From Mortierella sp. BCC40632 (lineage: Eukaryota > Mortierellomycota > Mortierellomycetes > Mortierellales > Mortierellaceae), in assembly GCA_011634665.1 (NCBI GenBank), contig WAEK01000023.1:536001-600000 (forward strand): DNA of 64,000 nt, read 5' to 3'. Numbering within the stretch: the stretch's first letter is position 1; every line of letters starts with the position of its first letter. The translations under genes and the position numbers were made by a program. The notes under the pieces were generated by a model, which saw only the letters and a program-made list of their open reading frames with translations, was not told the DNA's origin and did no database searches. Of the stretch, positions 35,501 through 48,488 are shown piece by piece.

Positions 35501-36513
35501 TGTGGATGTAGATGTCAAGGCATGTACTACTTTTCGTACCCATGCTTTTCTCTCGCCTTTGAACAGGCATCGTACAACGGTAAGTAGACATATCTAGCAT
35601 GTGCTCGAGAGAGCATGGGAGTGTGCGCCTATGCATGTATAACGGGTCTTGAAGACTAGGTTGCAAGGAGAGCCAACTCTTCCTGCAGTCTGCAAAAGGC
35701 AGTTGAACACAAGGGAAGGTAAGCAACCACGGCATCAGCCAGGAAATGAGGCGTTGCGACAGGGGCGGCAGACGGGAAGGGGAAGAGACTCTGGAGCAGG
35801 GTCGGACAGGAAGGAGGAGAGAGTGAGAGCAAGAACAGGAGCAAGAACAGGAGCAAGAACAGAAGTAAGAAAGAGGAAGAGTTTTTGGTCCAACATGGTC
35901 TGCGCGCATATGTCCCTCGAATGGTGCTCGGACGAAACTATTGTTTAGTGGCAATGAAGCGCAGGACTCCTTCGAACGGCCTAGGGCGATGGTGGCGATG
36001 GGTGTGTAAATGTGGATGGGTATCTGTGCCGTGACCACGAAACGCGGTCTAGCGGTCTACATCTCGTTACAGGATGCAGGATGCAGTGTGCATTGTTGTC
36101 CGCGCGTTCTCTCGCTACCATCGCAACGAACCAAACAGATGCATGGGCCAGCTTGACTCAGCCCTTCCTCCTTTTCCAAGGCTCTGTCTTGTCTCCTTGT
36201 CAACATATACAAATACACACAAATACACACATGTACACACCCCCGAACACCCCCATATTGCTCCCTCTCTTTCTGCGATTGAAAGAGAGAAAACAAGAGT
36301 GATAGAGAGAAGACTAGAAATAGAGAAATAGAACGATAGTAAGTGTATTTATGTGAAAGAGAGAAAATGACAAATGGATATATTGATAAGAGAGAGCGAG
36401 AGAGAAAGAGAAAAAAAAGAGAGAGAGAAAGAGAGGGAAAGAGAGAGGAAAAGAGAGAAAAAGAGAGAAAAGAGAAAAGAGAAAAGAAGAGAGAGAGAGA
36501 AAGAGAGAGAGAG

Positions 36514-36554
<41 letters not shown>

Positions 36555-36756
36555 CAAGAGAGAAAAGATAGAAAGAGAGAAATATCTTTTCTAGAGGGAT
36601 TCTCTTCTCTTCTTCTCTTCCTTCTTATTCATCGTTCACCCGCTATTCATATTCAGACCCCTCTCCCAGCCCCCCATCCCACCCCCCACTCCTCTCACTG
36701 TCAGACTCAGTATCGTTCGCTCAGATCAGCAAAGCCCTTCTTGCTCCAGGCTCAAT
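35501..36756. other. Upstream region of the Cdc24-like gene
   Basis: A GA-rich tract fills about 36385-36555 on the plus strand, and the last 150 bp before the ATG are C/T-rich. Short open frames near 35650-36040 look like simple sequence. No separate gene is recognised. Confidence 0.5.
36385..36555. repeat. Long imperfect GA/GAAA polypurine tract
   Basis: About 170 bp composed almost only of G and A, ending in a run of at least 20 bp of pure GA. It lies 200 bp upstream of the RhoGEF start codon and could adopt triplex (H-DNA) structure. Confidence 0.9.
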
Positions 36757-39700
36757 ATGCCTAGCTCGCCCACTCTTGTGGACCAACCGCCCCCGCCCCC
36801 GCTCTCCAGAGGCAGCTCAATCATCTCGCTCTACCAGGCGTGTCTCGACCTCACCGAGCGATTCCGCGATGTGCCTGGCTTTGCCCAGTACTTGGATCCG
36901 GAGCTCCTCGCTTCCGCCCAGGCGAGCGGGGCTGCGTCCTCACCCACCTCCTCAACCCCAATCGACCCAGTGAACCAACTCTGGATGCTCTTCCGCCTGG
37001 GCACCCCTCTTCTGTGTCTTCTCAATGGCCTTCGTCCAAAAGAGCCCATGAGCGTCGACACGCCTGACCCCAACATCAGTAACGCGAATGCTGGCAAGGT
37101 TGCTGTGTATCGCTTTATCACTTCTTTCAGGAATGACCACCAGTTCTTAGAGGACGATATGTTCACCATCTCCGAGCTTTACCAAGACAACACCAACGGC
37201 TTTGTCAAGGTATTTTATAGCTCAACTTGGTTCTTCTTCCAAAAAAGGCACCAAAAAAGCGACCTCCCCCACGGTCCATACTCTTTTTACCTTCCCCCCT
37301 CCCGCCTCTCACCCCCCTCCCTTACCTCCCAATCCCTGCCTGGCAGCAACGCTCTCCGTCAACCACTTCAGTCTCGCCTATCCATCGGCTTGAGTTCTCT
37401 GTCCAATCTCTTTCACGCCATTTTTTTTTTTTTTTATTATTATTATTATTATTTTTTTTCTGTGTACGTCGCACCGCACCTCGACCTCGACCATTTAAGC
37501 GATGACTGCGTGCTGGAGAGGAACTTTTGCCGATGCAGGCCGGCGCCTTTCCCGTGCCCCCGTTGCTCCCTTCTGGTCTCCCGCATCGCCTCTTTTTATT
37601 TGCGCGGACACAACCCGTACACCATGTGGCGAACCTGAAGTGTGCAGAGCGCCGATGGTTGTGGAAGGAGTGTGCAGGAGTGTGTGAGGGATGAAAAGAT
37701 GAAGAAGAGGAAGCAGAGGAAGCAGAAAAAAAGAGGAGCATGTTGGTGAATGGCCTGCAGTAGGGCAGGGTGGGATTCAAGAACGACGGATAGGAATAAC
37801 ACGCCCACTCTATGGGATTGGAACACTGTCAACTAGCTGGATGGGGGTTTGACCGCGTTCCGCTTGTCCCTTATCCCCCTGCCCCGACCCCTTCCACAAT
37901 CACCCCTACTCCGCGCCTCATGCTTTTCGCTGATGCGACGACTGCTTTAATGGTGACTGTTGCTGCTGCTCTACCGCACGACGCGCTCCTGCTTTCCAGG
38001 AGTCCGTGGCGCGAGTGCCGAGCGGCCGTGGGCGCACCCGTGCAGTGGAACGAGTTGTGTCTGGCCGGTCCCTTTCGGTACCCATCAAAGCTCTGCCTTG
38101 CATACAGTCGTATCTTTTGCGGACCACAGCGGCAGACGCCCAAATTGCCTCCCCCGCTGGTGCATCCTTTCCCTGACATGAACGCCCGGCACTGGAGTCC
38201 CTGATCTCCATACGCCTGCGCATCCCTTACACGCTTCCCGCGCACCCAGACAGATGGGCAGACACACGACTGCCCCTCCTTGTTCTCCTTCGCATCTCTA
38301 TGCTCCCCATTGCCCCTGTCGGGCGGCCCTTCCCACCCTCTGCCAGATTTGCTCCCCTCGTTTTTTTTTTCTTTTCTTTTTCTTTCTCTCTCTTTCTCTC
38401 TCTCTCTTTTTTTTTTTTTTTTTTTTTTTTTCTTCTTCTCTCTCTGTTGTCTCAGCAGTCCCGCTACAATGGCTGCGACAGCCCATCGGCAGTGCCAAAG
38501 GGCCAGACCAAGAGTACGAGACGAGTGGATGGCCAACCCCTATGCTGGGCCAAGACGACCTTTTGTGCCAAAAATGCATGGGTCCCTCTTTCTTTCTTTC
38601 CTTCTATCAATCTTCTTTCTTTCTTTCTTTCTCTCTCTTTCTCTTGGATGCCCCTTTCTTTGGAGTCCCCCGCCTATTGCCCCGCCCCTCGCCCATTGTC
38701 TGTCACACGCCGCTCTTTCTTTGCGTCCCCACATCTGTCTTTCCCCCTCCTATCCTTTCTCTCTTCTCTCTCTCTCTCACTCTCTCTCATTCTTTCACTT
38801 TCGCTTTCTTTTCCCCTCCTTCCCCATTGTCTCTGTCTCTGTCACTATGCTCCGAGTTCACTGCGTCCACTTATCCCACCGTATCGTGCCAGTGATAGCA
38901 AAGGAGTGTGCAAGAAACAAGACCGAATAAAAGCCGTTATAGTGTCCTAGAATACGATTTGGGCGTCCATGGCATGTGCGCTGGGAGAGGAGGGAAACGT
39001 GCGCACGCGTGGCTCTTGCAAATAATCCGCTGGGCTGGAAATTGGGTCCACCGTGCCCCTGTCCTACTGTCTCCTACATGTTTCTCTTCCCTTCCTTCTA
39101 CTTCTCCTCCCCATCCCCTACCGCACGACAATGGTCGCGTCGACACATTCCATATGCGACTGCCTCCCCCCCCCCTCCGTGTGTGACATGCGCGTCAAGA
39201 CACGATGTGTGTGTCTAGGCCAATTTCCTGTATATCTTTTTGTTCAAATGTTTTCCCACCAACCTCTCCTTTGCTTGGCAAGCATTGGAGGCGCATCTTT
39301 TCTCTCACCCCCGCTTTATGCCTTTTTCTCACCTCATCTCAACCACCATCTCTCTGATCATTTTTACCTATACCTAAATGCTTACACTCTGTTCCCACCA
39401 CATTCACTCCTATCATCTCTGGCTTAGGTCATCCGTGTGGTCAGTGCGATTCTTGACCGTATGGAGGCTCAGGGAACGATCCCAGCGCGTCGGTCGAGGC
39501 GTGTCTCTGACCCAACCCCGCCGGGCGACAACCGTGCCAAGGTGGCCATCGAGATCCTAGAAACTGAGCGGAGCTATGTCCAAGATCTGGAAATTCTTCA
39601 AGCGTACATGCGCGCACTCCAGACTGACGGAACCGTCATCTCGCCCGAGACCATTCATTTGATCTTTGGCAACCTGAATGACCTGGTGGATTTCCAACGT

Positions 39701-41817
39701 CGGTTCTTGATCGCACTTGAGACTAATGCAGCTTTGCCAACTCAGGACCAGAACATCGGTCAAGTGTTTCTTCAGCACGAAGAGATGTTTTCCGTGTACG
39801 AGCTCTTTTGCGCCAACTTTAAGGATGCAAACACGCTGCTTGTTCAAGAGTTCGAGAAACTGCAGGTATTTGCCTTTTCCCAGAGAGGAAATTTGAAACA
39901 TCCTTCTAAAATCGGCGCCCAATGTGGAACAAAGGCTCAATAGTTCTCTATCACTTCTCCTCTCTTCACCAGCGAATGAACCATCTCTTGGACGCGCAAC
40001 ATGGTATCAGCTCCATCTTGATCAAACCCGTGCAGCGAATCTGCAAGTACCCACTCTTGCTGCACGAGCTGATCAAGCACACGGACTCAGGACATGTTCA
40101 CTACGCGGATCTTCTCAAAGGAGAGGCTGCTATTAAACGAGTCGCTGAGAACGTCAACGAGACCAACCGTCGACAAGAAAACCATGCTATGGCGCTCGCC
40201 CTTCAACACAAGGTCGCTTGGAAGGACGGTGAACTTGTCTCAGACTTTGGCGCCCTCTTACTCTACGACACCTTGTTGAACCCGCGTGGATCGCCTGATA
40301 AGGCATTGGAGGTCTATCTGTTTGAAAAGATCTTGGTCTGCTGCCAAAACATTGCTACACGCAAAAAGCCGACCAAGTCATTAGTCCGTGGCGGGAAACC
40401 AAAGCCGACGCTCCATCTCAATGGAAGGATCTACATCAGCAACATTAAGTCGATCCGCCCAATTTCGTCCGCAGGCTCCTATGTATTGCGTGTTGTCTGG
40501 AATGTCGCCGCGGAGGAATTTGAGCTTCGTTGTCGTTCTGAGGATCAGCTCAAAAAGTGGCACAGTGTTCTGGAACGCCTAGTCATGGAGGCTAACGCCG
40601 AGCGCATTGCTATCTCGCCCAATAACAGCAACATCAACAACAGTTTCAGCTACACTGGACTCTCTGCGGCTGTGACTCAAGTCCAGTCCTCGTTCTTTCG
40701 TGACGATGACATTGATCTTGAGGATGACTTTGACGGTGACGATCTCTTCGATGATCCGAAGAGTGCTCGTGGACATTCTTTGCCCTTTGCTCTTCCTGCT
40801 CACCCAGGTTTGATCAACACTCGCCCTCGTGCAAAGACTGAGGATGGATCGTTGCCTCCACCTACTTCATGGAACGCTCGCATTGGAGGATACAATGCTC
40901 ACGCTTCTGCCAATGGTCGACCCACGCCACCAGGAATGTCCCTTCCACCTCTCCCGCGTACTTCCAGCAGCTCAAGCACCGCTATGGGTGTCACTTCACC
41001 TGGAGAATTTCCCTATTCTCCTCCATCCTCTTACCCGGCATCTCCAACTGTATCCAACGCTCGAGGACCAAGTCCCAATGGCTCCTGGCAGAGAAAGAGC
41101 CAAGGCGAAGGACAGGGCGCAGTGCAAGATACCGTCTCCAAGTTCATGTCGGATGGTTGTGATGAATACCGGGCTCAGCCACTGACCAGAAATGCATCTG
41201 CAGGATACTCATACAACACTTGCTCGACCTCAGGTACTTCCCTGCCTCCAGTGCCTGGTCCTCTCCGCGTCCGTGCTCAGAGCAGTCCCAACATCCACGC
41301 CTCGGGCAGTCCATCGTGGCAAAAGTCGAATCCGGAATTGTCGACACTGCACCATCGTCGACCTTCTGACTCGAGTGGCCCATCCTCGCCATCCGTGCTT
41401 TTCCCACCTGGTGGTCACTATATCCCTGCTGTGCCTGCGATCCCTTCTAAGCATGCTTCGCCCCGCATGGAGCACCGTCCCGTGCTTCGTCAACAGTCGT
41501 CGAGCAGCAACTTGTCGATCGCCGCCTCGGGAACGACCACGCCTACTGCGCCCCCTTCGCAACTGAGGGTCAAGGTCAACTTCCAAGAAGACTCATACTC
41601 GATCGTGGTGCCGATGCAAATCGGATATAGCGAGCTGATCGAACGAGTTGAAAAGAAGATTCGACTTTGTGGCTGCCGTCGTGCGGAATCTCAGCCCTTG
41701 CGACTCCGGTACAAGGATGAAGATAACGATTACATCATCATGAAAGATGACGATGACATTTCTTTGGCCATCGAGAGCTGCTCCGCTGATGGTTTAATGA
41801 ACTTGCTCGTCAGCTAA
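36757..41817 (+). CDS. CDC24: Cdc24/Scd1-type Rho guanine nucleotide exchange factor
   Basis: Exons 36757-37209, 39428-39865 and 39973-41817 join in phase 0 to 911 residues. Domain order is that of Cdc24/Scd1: an N-terminal CDC24 calponin-homology-like domain (PVNQLWMLFRLGTPL), a DH domain opening AIEILETERSYVQDL with KPVQRICKYPLLL near its end, a PH domain (about 370-470, ending EDQLKKWHSVLERL), a Ser/Pro-rich linker of about 300 residues, and a C-terminal PB1 domain (RVKVNFQEDSYSIVV ... RYKDEDNDYIIMKDDDD). The protein loads GTP onto Cdc42 at sites of polarised growth; PB1 binds Bem1/Scd2-type scaffolds. The acidic OPCA-like stretch is present in PB1. The first intron is 2218 bp, exceptional for a fungus, yet the flanking exons join seamlessly (FVK/VIRVVSAILDRM). 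Identification is firm. Confidence 0.95.
37210..39427 (+). other. Giant (2.2 kb) intron of the Cdc24-like gene
   Basis: Donor GTATTT after AAG 37207-37209; acceptor GGCTTAG at 39421-39427. The interior is CT-rich with poly(T) tracts (37422-37436, 38408-38431) and a TTA/ATT microsatellite (37437-37452). Long open frames inside (for example 38254-38930) are simple Phe/Ser/Leu sequence. I see no nested gene, RNA or missing exon; the family alignment leaves no gap to fill. Confidence 0.65.
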
Positions 41818-42222
41818 GCACCGAGAGAGGGGAGAATTCTTTCTATTCTCGATCGGTTGTTTCTATCTGATGCGTGTGCGTTTGTGCGCGGGCTCGCCTA
41901 TGACCCCTTCCTAGCTCTTGTCGAGCCAGCCACGACCCTACCTCGGCCAACTTGACCGCCTTGTCCACCCCCCTCCACCCTCTCTCGCCTTGCTGCGTCA
42001 GAAAGTGAGTGAAGGAAGTGCGGGAGGTCTTGTTTTGTCCAATGGTGTCTACATCCGGTCCTTGCCTTTTTTAATGTCGATGTCCTCGTCATGTTCGCCT
42101 CTCTTTTCGCCCTTCTCTCCTTTCCGATTCCTTCCCCCTCCCCTCTCAACGGCTCCTTTCATGAATTCCCTATTCTCGTCTTCTTCTTTCTCTTCTCTGG
42201 CCTCGCTCCTTTCTGGTCTTTT

Positions 42223-42259
<37 letters not shown>

Positions 42260-44390
42260 TTAATTCCCTTTGTTCCCATCTGTACCCATCCTTTTTCCGC
42301 GCTATGGACACACTGTATCTTTCTCACGTGGTCGAGCGTTCCATTGGATGGGAAGGGGGACTAGAGAGGACCCGATCCAGATGATGCAGGAAGGAGCCAA
42401 TTCCGCTCCCTCCCCCTTTCCCCTTTTCATAATGACTTGACGACCTATTTACGCGCGATTACGCCTGCAAGACCAAACCTGGAGCTTTCAAGAGTAACTA
42501 CTGCATGGTGTACGGAGTGTTCAAAGCAATATTGGCTGAACTCTTTTTTCTTTCATTGCCAATTGCAGGAGAACATCCAACGACCTTACTTAATGCAAAC
42601 ATCCTTAACGACTTGACAGGATACGATCCGCCATGCAACTCTTTTCTACCTCCAGTTACGATCCAATGAAACGACTGATAACGACTCTCGATTTGGACTT
42701 TATATATATATAACGACCTCTCCTCTCTACGAGATGTTTTTTCCTGACTTTATGAACAGCGCTCATGGAAGAACAACACGAAGAATGATTCAATGGTCAC
42801 GACAGCAAACTCAGGAAAGATACCCAATCCAATGTTCCCTAAAAAAAAAAAAAAAAAAAAAAAGGCGTCCGTTGCTTCCCTTCTCTCCTTCCACCCTTTG
42901 GCGATCTCGATCGTGTCCCTCTCCACTCAGGGAGCCTCAGGATTCCACGACTAACGACCCCCCAACCCACCTCAGGCGAAAGAAAAAATTCAAAAAAAAA
43001 AAGAAATCATCAACAATGACGACATGATCTCCTAGGATCGACATTTTTTTTACACTGCTCAAGGACCCGAACCTTGCGAGCGATTCTCCATGATCCAAGT
43101 GGACAGGAGAAGGACGGAAATGGAAAAAAAAGGTGGACGACAAGAAAAAAAAACAAGATTGCTCTTAGGACTTGTTTTTTCATGCCTTCCTATTTTGATC
43201 CGCTCAAGCTCTTGAGGAGATACCACACAAGTCTCTCTTTCTTTCCCTCTTTCAAAAGGGATAGTTCCTCTTTCTTTTTTTTTTTTCTTCTTTTTCAGTC
43301 CCTTGAGATATTTGCCTCCACCAGACAGTCGTAAGGCCTTAAATATTTTTTTTTGGATGTTGCAGGAGAATGCACCAGAAAAGGGCTCCTCCAAGGAACT
43401 GAGGAGACTAGGAACATTATCAGCGGGAGCTGGACATTTCACACCTTCAACAAGAGGAAAAGGAAGAGGAAGAATTGTCTTTTTTAGTCGTTCTTTTATC
43501 TTCACCTCTCCGCAGGTGTCGTCTATGCACCCCTCACTGGACCCAACCTTCCTAACGCCCCTTTCTTGTCGATCTCGCCATCCACCCAATGAAAAAGAAA
43601 AGAAAAAACGAAAAAAAAAGAAACCTCCCATCCAAGAGAGAGAGAGGCAGAGAGATTCCATTTCCTCTGGCCCTTTCTATTGTCGGATTCGTGTTCGTTG
43701 ATGCCCTTCCTCTACCCTTCATAGTGGGGGAAACCTAGTCGCCGTTCTACCTCACCCTTCCCCCCTTTTTATTTCTTTCACTTGACACATTGGACCTTTT
43801 TTTTCCTCGTTCATCTTTCCTCTCTCATGTACATAATGTATATACCCGGCCTCGCATTCACTTTCTCTCACTTTCTCCCTATCTATCTCTCTTTTTTTTT
43901 TTTTTTCTGGTGCGCATTCCTCACCTTTTCCTTCGCTCCAGCTGCCCCTCTTTTTCTAATTCGTTGTGTACGTCTCAATACGAGGACAATGAATTGAAGA
44001 AAAAGGGGGAGGAGGAGGATACTACGAAAAAAAGAAGGACATTCTCTCTCCACATTCTTCCTTCAGGGAAGTAGCGGTCAAGAGGAAAAAGAAAGGAAGG
44101 AATGGATGCTCAGCCCTTCTCCTCTCTCCCCTATTCTGCCATGAAACGTACAACCTCTTTCTCTCTCACTCACTCACTCACAAAAGCCCCTGTTTCATCT
44201 CTTCGTTCCCTTCTCTCTTCAGCGCCGATACCTAATGTACTCATTGCTTAATACGTAATGCATCCATAGACACGGTTTAGACAACCTCTTACTCTTTACA
44301 ATCACTATTACTTCTCTCTCTCTCCCCTTTTTTTTGAATATATATATATATAAAAAAAAGGTTCAGAGACGAACCATTCCAAACAGATCC

Positions 44391-44439
<49 letters not shown>

Positions 44440-44933
44440 ATCTTTTTTGTTTTTTTTCATTCAGTTCTATTCTTTTTGTATATTTACTAGACATGCGTGA
44501 TTGTGTTCCACAGACGCGTCGAATGATTGATCTGAAAAAGATAAAAAGATAAAAAAGAGAGAATGTATCTGGAAAAAAAAAAAAAAAAAGATAGGCTAGC
44601 AGTAGAAGATGATGATGGGTCTAGACTCTGTTTTAAAAAGGACATACACAAAAAAAAAAAAAGAAGGAAAGAAAAGAAAAAGAAAAAAGTCATGATTCTC
44701 AAGGAAGGAATGGATGAAAGACCACCATCCCATCCAAAGATATGCCGTCTCGGGCTCCCTGTCCTCCCCGCGTGGATTGGCTACCAATGTTGCATGCACA
44801 ATCAAAAAAAAGGGAGGGAGGGAAGGAGAAAAAGCTAAATCCTCCAACTCTTTGATCGTCCTTGTTTTGTCTTCTTAGGAAGAATGGGTTCCCACGTTTT
44901 TTTTTTTTTTTTTTTAACGCACACATTCTCTTT

Positions 44934-44954
<21 letters not shown>
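41818..44954. other. Intergenic region downstream of the Cdc24-like gene
   Basis: This starts with the 3' UTR of the RhoGEF. It holds poly(T) at 42235-42258, poly(A) at 42841-42863 and a CT run at 44401-44437. A 75-codon open stretch without start codon at 42443-42669 is balanced but overlaps an equally open second frame, so I do not call it. No gene recognised. Confidence 0.5.
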
Positions 44955-44972
<18 letters not shown>

Positions 44973-44984
44973 GCATACTCATAG

Positions 44985-45252
44985 TTTCAAGGTTCCCATC
45001 ATAAAAAAAAGTGTAAGCACAAAGTCAAATCAAGGTTCAGAACCAAATCGGCAATCGGATCATTCTTCCGCCCTGGACTTTAATGAGAAGGCTAAAGAGG
45101 TAGAAGGAAAAGGGAATGATGTAGCTAAAGGCAAAATAAGAAAACAATTTCATCGATTTTATAGGGAAGAGAGGAGGAGGGGAGTGTCAGTCATGGACTG
45201 CATGGAGCTCCATCCTTATCCTGCGTTCAGCATCGGGTTTTTAACAGAGTAA
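44985..45252 (+). CDS. Orphan exon candidate
   Basis: Behind acceptor GCATACTCATAG a stretch of about 88 codons is open to TAA 45250-45252. It encodes charged, balanced sequence (TKSNQGSEPNRQSDHSS, then KGKIRKQFHRFYREERRR, then MDCMELHPYPAFSIGF). The DNA immediately upstream is poly(T) and CT repeat, typical of an intron's 3' end here. It may be the terminal exon of a gene whose other exons are hidden in repeat-rich DNA upstream. No family is recognised. Confidence 0.27.
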
Positions 45253-46089
45253 CATTGTCATCGTCTTCATCATCGTCTTCATCATCACTACTACTGCCAT
45301 GTGGGAAGGGGGGGGGGGAGGAAAGGGTCACAATCCAACGTCTCTTTTCTCCAAGTCAATCTACATTTAGAATAGTGTCGAGTTGGCTGCAGGCCAGAGC
45401 TTTTTTTTTAAGGTGTTTATAGAGGTTTTCTCGATTATCTGGGAATCTTTGAGCTCTCTCTCTCTCCCCCCATTTTTTTTATCCGCTCATCAATCTATGC
45501 ATAGTTTAAGTCTGCTTCTGGGCTCTGATAGAGAGAGAGAGAGAGAGAGAGTGAAAGTGAGGGAGAGAAATAATTTTGTCCGCTGCAGGTCCTGCATGGT
45601 ACTACACAGTCCAAAGATTGTTTGTTTTGTTCGAGCACAGCGGGCTCTCTCAACTCAACTCACCTTTTTTTTCTTCTTTCTCCAACAGTAACGACAAACA
45701 AACAACAACAACAACAGCAGCAACAGCAACAACCATAGTAGTACCGATGTAACCACTAATACAGGTGCGTCCATCAAAACGTTTTTCTCCTTGTCGTCGC
45801 TATATTGATTCAATAACTTCCGTCTCTTGGTCATCTCTCTTTCCCCGAGTCTTTACTCAAGAAGTGAAAGGAAAAAAGAAAAGACAAATGCAGAAATACT
45901 TGAGGGAGGTATCACAAGGCCTTCCTAGGCTCTCATACTGTTGTTGTTATTGTTTTCTTTTCTTTTCTTTTTTTTTTTTACTGTTACTTTTTCATTGCTC
46001 CTTATTCTCCATTACTCCATCCTCCCGCCCCTCCTCCCCATTCTTTATCTCTCTTCATTCATTCAATCTATCATTTTCTCTTCCTATTT
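45253..46089. other. Intergenic, no gene seen
   Basis: Contains TCATC-type trinucleotide repeats (about 45257-45290), a G10 run (45308-45319), and an ACA/GCA-rich stretch at 45688-45732 whose Asn/Gln-rich translations are all closed by stops at the nearest splice acceptor. It includes the 3' flank of the epoxide hydrolase gene. Confidence 0.5.
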
Positions 46090-47666
46090 TTATAGGGAAG
46101 CCTTGACAATTGTCTTTCTACGCTTCACCAACAAATCCTCCAAACAATTCTTGATCAATCCATTCAACTCATCTGGCTTCTCAGTTAGGACAAAATGACC
46201 TGATTGAATATTGACCACATCGAGGTTTGGCATGTATGATTTCATCCGCTGAATCATTCTTGGATGGAAAAAGATGTCGTTTTCCGCAAAGATCAACCAA
46301 CAGGGAACATGCATCTCTTGACTCAATCCTCGTTCATCATCAAAGTTGATTTTGGTGGTTTTATAATAGTTGAGGGGTCCACGGAAGGTCGAGTGAATGA
46401 ACTGCTCCGTAATGTATTTAATGTCCTGTTTTCGACATTCAGTGAGAGAAAAGCAAACAGAAGGGTTTAGTCACAAATCAGATAAAGCAGGAGGAGACGG
46501 ACTATTGGCTACCATCACCTCCTTTGCAGTTTTCAAACAGAAAAGAATAGGCTGAAGGACTTACCTCTTCAAGCATGTCGCCCATAGCCAAGATATTACT
46601 CAAGAAGCCATGTGCCTAGAAGATAAGAGGAGAATTCAACAGCCACCATCATCCATACCAAATCGTGTGAATAAAATAGTATCGTCTTCTCAACTCAGCA
46701 GTTTATGCGGTTCTTCCTCCTCTCAGTCAATATCCTCTCCCTCCCCCAGTCTGTGAAGATATCTTACATTTTGGTCCATCTTGGCAGCGGTCTCTGGTTT
46801 AGCGAGGTTGAGCTGGTATTCGAATTCAGGTACCACTTTGACAACATCTATTGGTCCCGTCGCCACCAAAAAGAGAGAAGAAGAGAACAAAACGAGTAAT
46901 TGTCGAACGTCGGAACACCGTTAGCCACAGGAGTCATCCTGACACACTCGCACTAAAAAAAAAAAGTGGCTACCTTCAAGAGATCGATACTCGCGTGCAG
47001 GCGGATGGCAAGGCGTGCAAATACTATGAAAAGGCATCAAGGACCCAGTAAAAGGTTCGTTGTCAGGGGGGCTCTCTTCCTCCTTAAAACGTGCACTCTT
47101 TATCGACAATGACCCTGAGGTCATTCAGATCCGTACCTGATAATGCCATTCAGACGGTCTGGGTGATAATAGCCAAATCTCCATACAATGGCTCCGCCCC
47201 TAATTCGTCCCGATGAATAGGTTTCATTCATGCGGTTAGTTCTGATTCCTTTTCATTTCTTTCCTTGCTCCATGATGCAATAATGCGGGCGATATCCTGA
47301 ATCAGGGATGGATTACCAGTCATGACCAACAAGCTAAAAACAGCACAAGGAGATATGATCAGTTAGCAAATAGTGAGCAGAATCGCAAAAGAAAAAAAGA
47401 AAAAGAAAAAGAAAAAGAAAAAAAGAAAAAAGAAAAAAAGAAAAAGAAAAAGAAAGAGACACCGTACCGTGACCTTGGCAATGTCAAGAGCGTCTAGGAT
47501 GCACACTATCTGTTTGCAGAGACTCTTCATTCCATACAACTGCAAGTCTTGAGGTGAATCCTATTTACGATCGCCGTGAATTAATGGAAGAGAAAAGGAT
47601 AGTTTAATCTTCCAAAGAGTTGATATCGACTTCTTACAAAGAGAGAGAGAGAGAGAGACGAGAAGG

Positions 47667-47724
<58 letters not shown>

Positions 47725-48457
47725 CCGATTGACCATAGCCAAGGCAGTCGATCGCAATGACGCGGTATCCGAGTTTGGCAAGGTACCCAATTTGGTAGCG
47801 CCATCCGTACCAGATGTCCGGGAATCCATGGACCAAGAGCAATGGCTCACCCTTCGGGTCTCCTTCCTCAACATAATCTATTAAGGAAGACCACACGTGC
47901 ATTGCAGTGGCGATGAGAAAGAGGGAGAGAGAGAAGACTGTATGTAAGCAGCTGAAAATGAAAGTTGTGCGTGTTTTTTCCCCTGTTTTCTCGCGAGCCG
48001 AGCAAGTACGTGGGCGAAACGGTTCAAAGCGTGCATGCAGCAAGCAAGCCCAAAAAAAAAAAAAAAAAAAAAAAGACGTGCCCTTCTTCGGACCCCTGCG
48101 CAAACGTTTGATCCCTGTTAGTCCAGCACTCTACTCTGCTCGTATTCTTCACATCGATCAAAATGTCCATTATCCTTTGTCCCTTGCTTCCATGCTTCTG
48201 CATTTCTGGAGTGCCTGTTGGGTGTTATTACATTTTTTTTTCCTATCTTTCCCTCTCTTATTCTCCCTCCCTCTCCTTGTGATATTATACTTACGGTACT
48301 TGAATCCGCAGTGGGTGGTCACAAACTTGTGATGGAAGCTAAATCCAATGCAGTGTTGCATCAATGCCGAATAAAAAAAAGAGAGAAGGTGGTCAGTGTG
48401 GTCAGAAAAGGTAGAGTTTTGAACAAAGAGTAGTGGCGAGGAGATAGAAAAATAGAG

Positions 48458-48488
<31 letters not shown>

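Noticed and set aside
38254..38950. Three long overlapping open frames inside the Cdc24 intron
   Set aside because: They are different readings of CT- and T-rich simple sequence, and the RhoGEF protein is complete without them.
42443..42669. 75-codon coding-like stretch downstream of the RhoGEF
   Set aside because: A second frame over the same bases is equally open and equally plausible, with no start codon or splice partner.
45688..45760. Asn-rich exon
   Set aside because: The Asn-rich frame has TAA at the only nearby acceptor, and the other frames are closed by internal stops.
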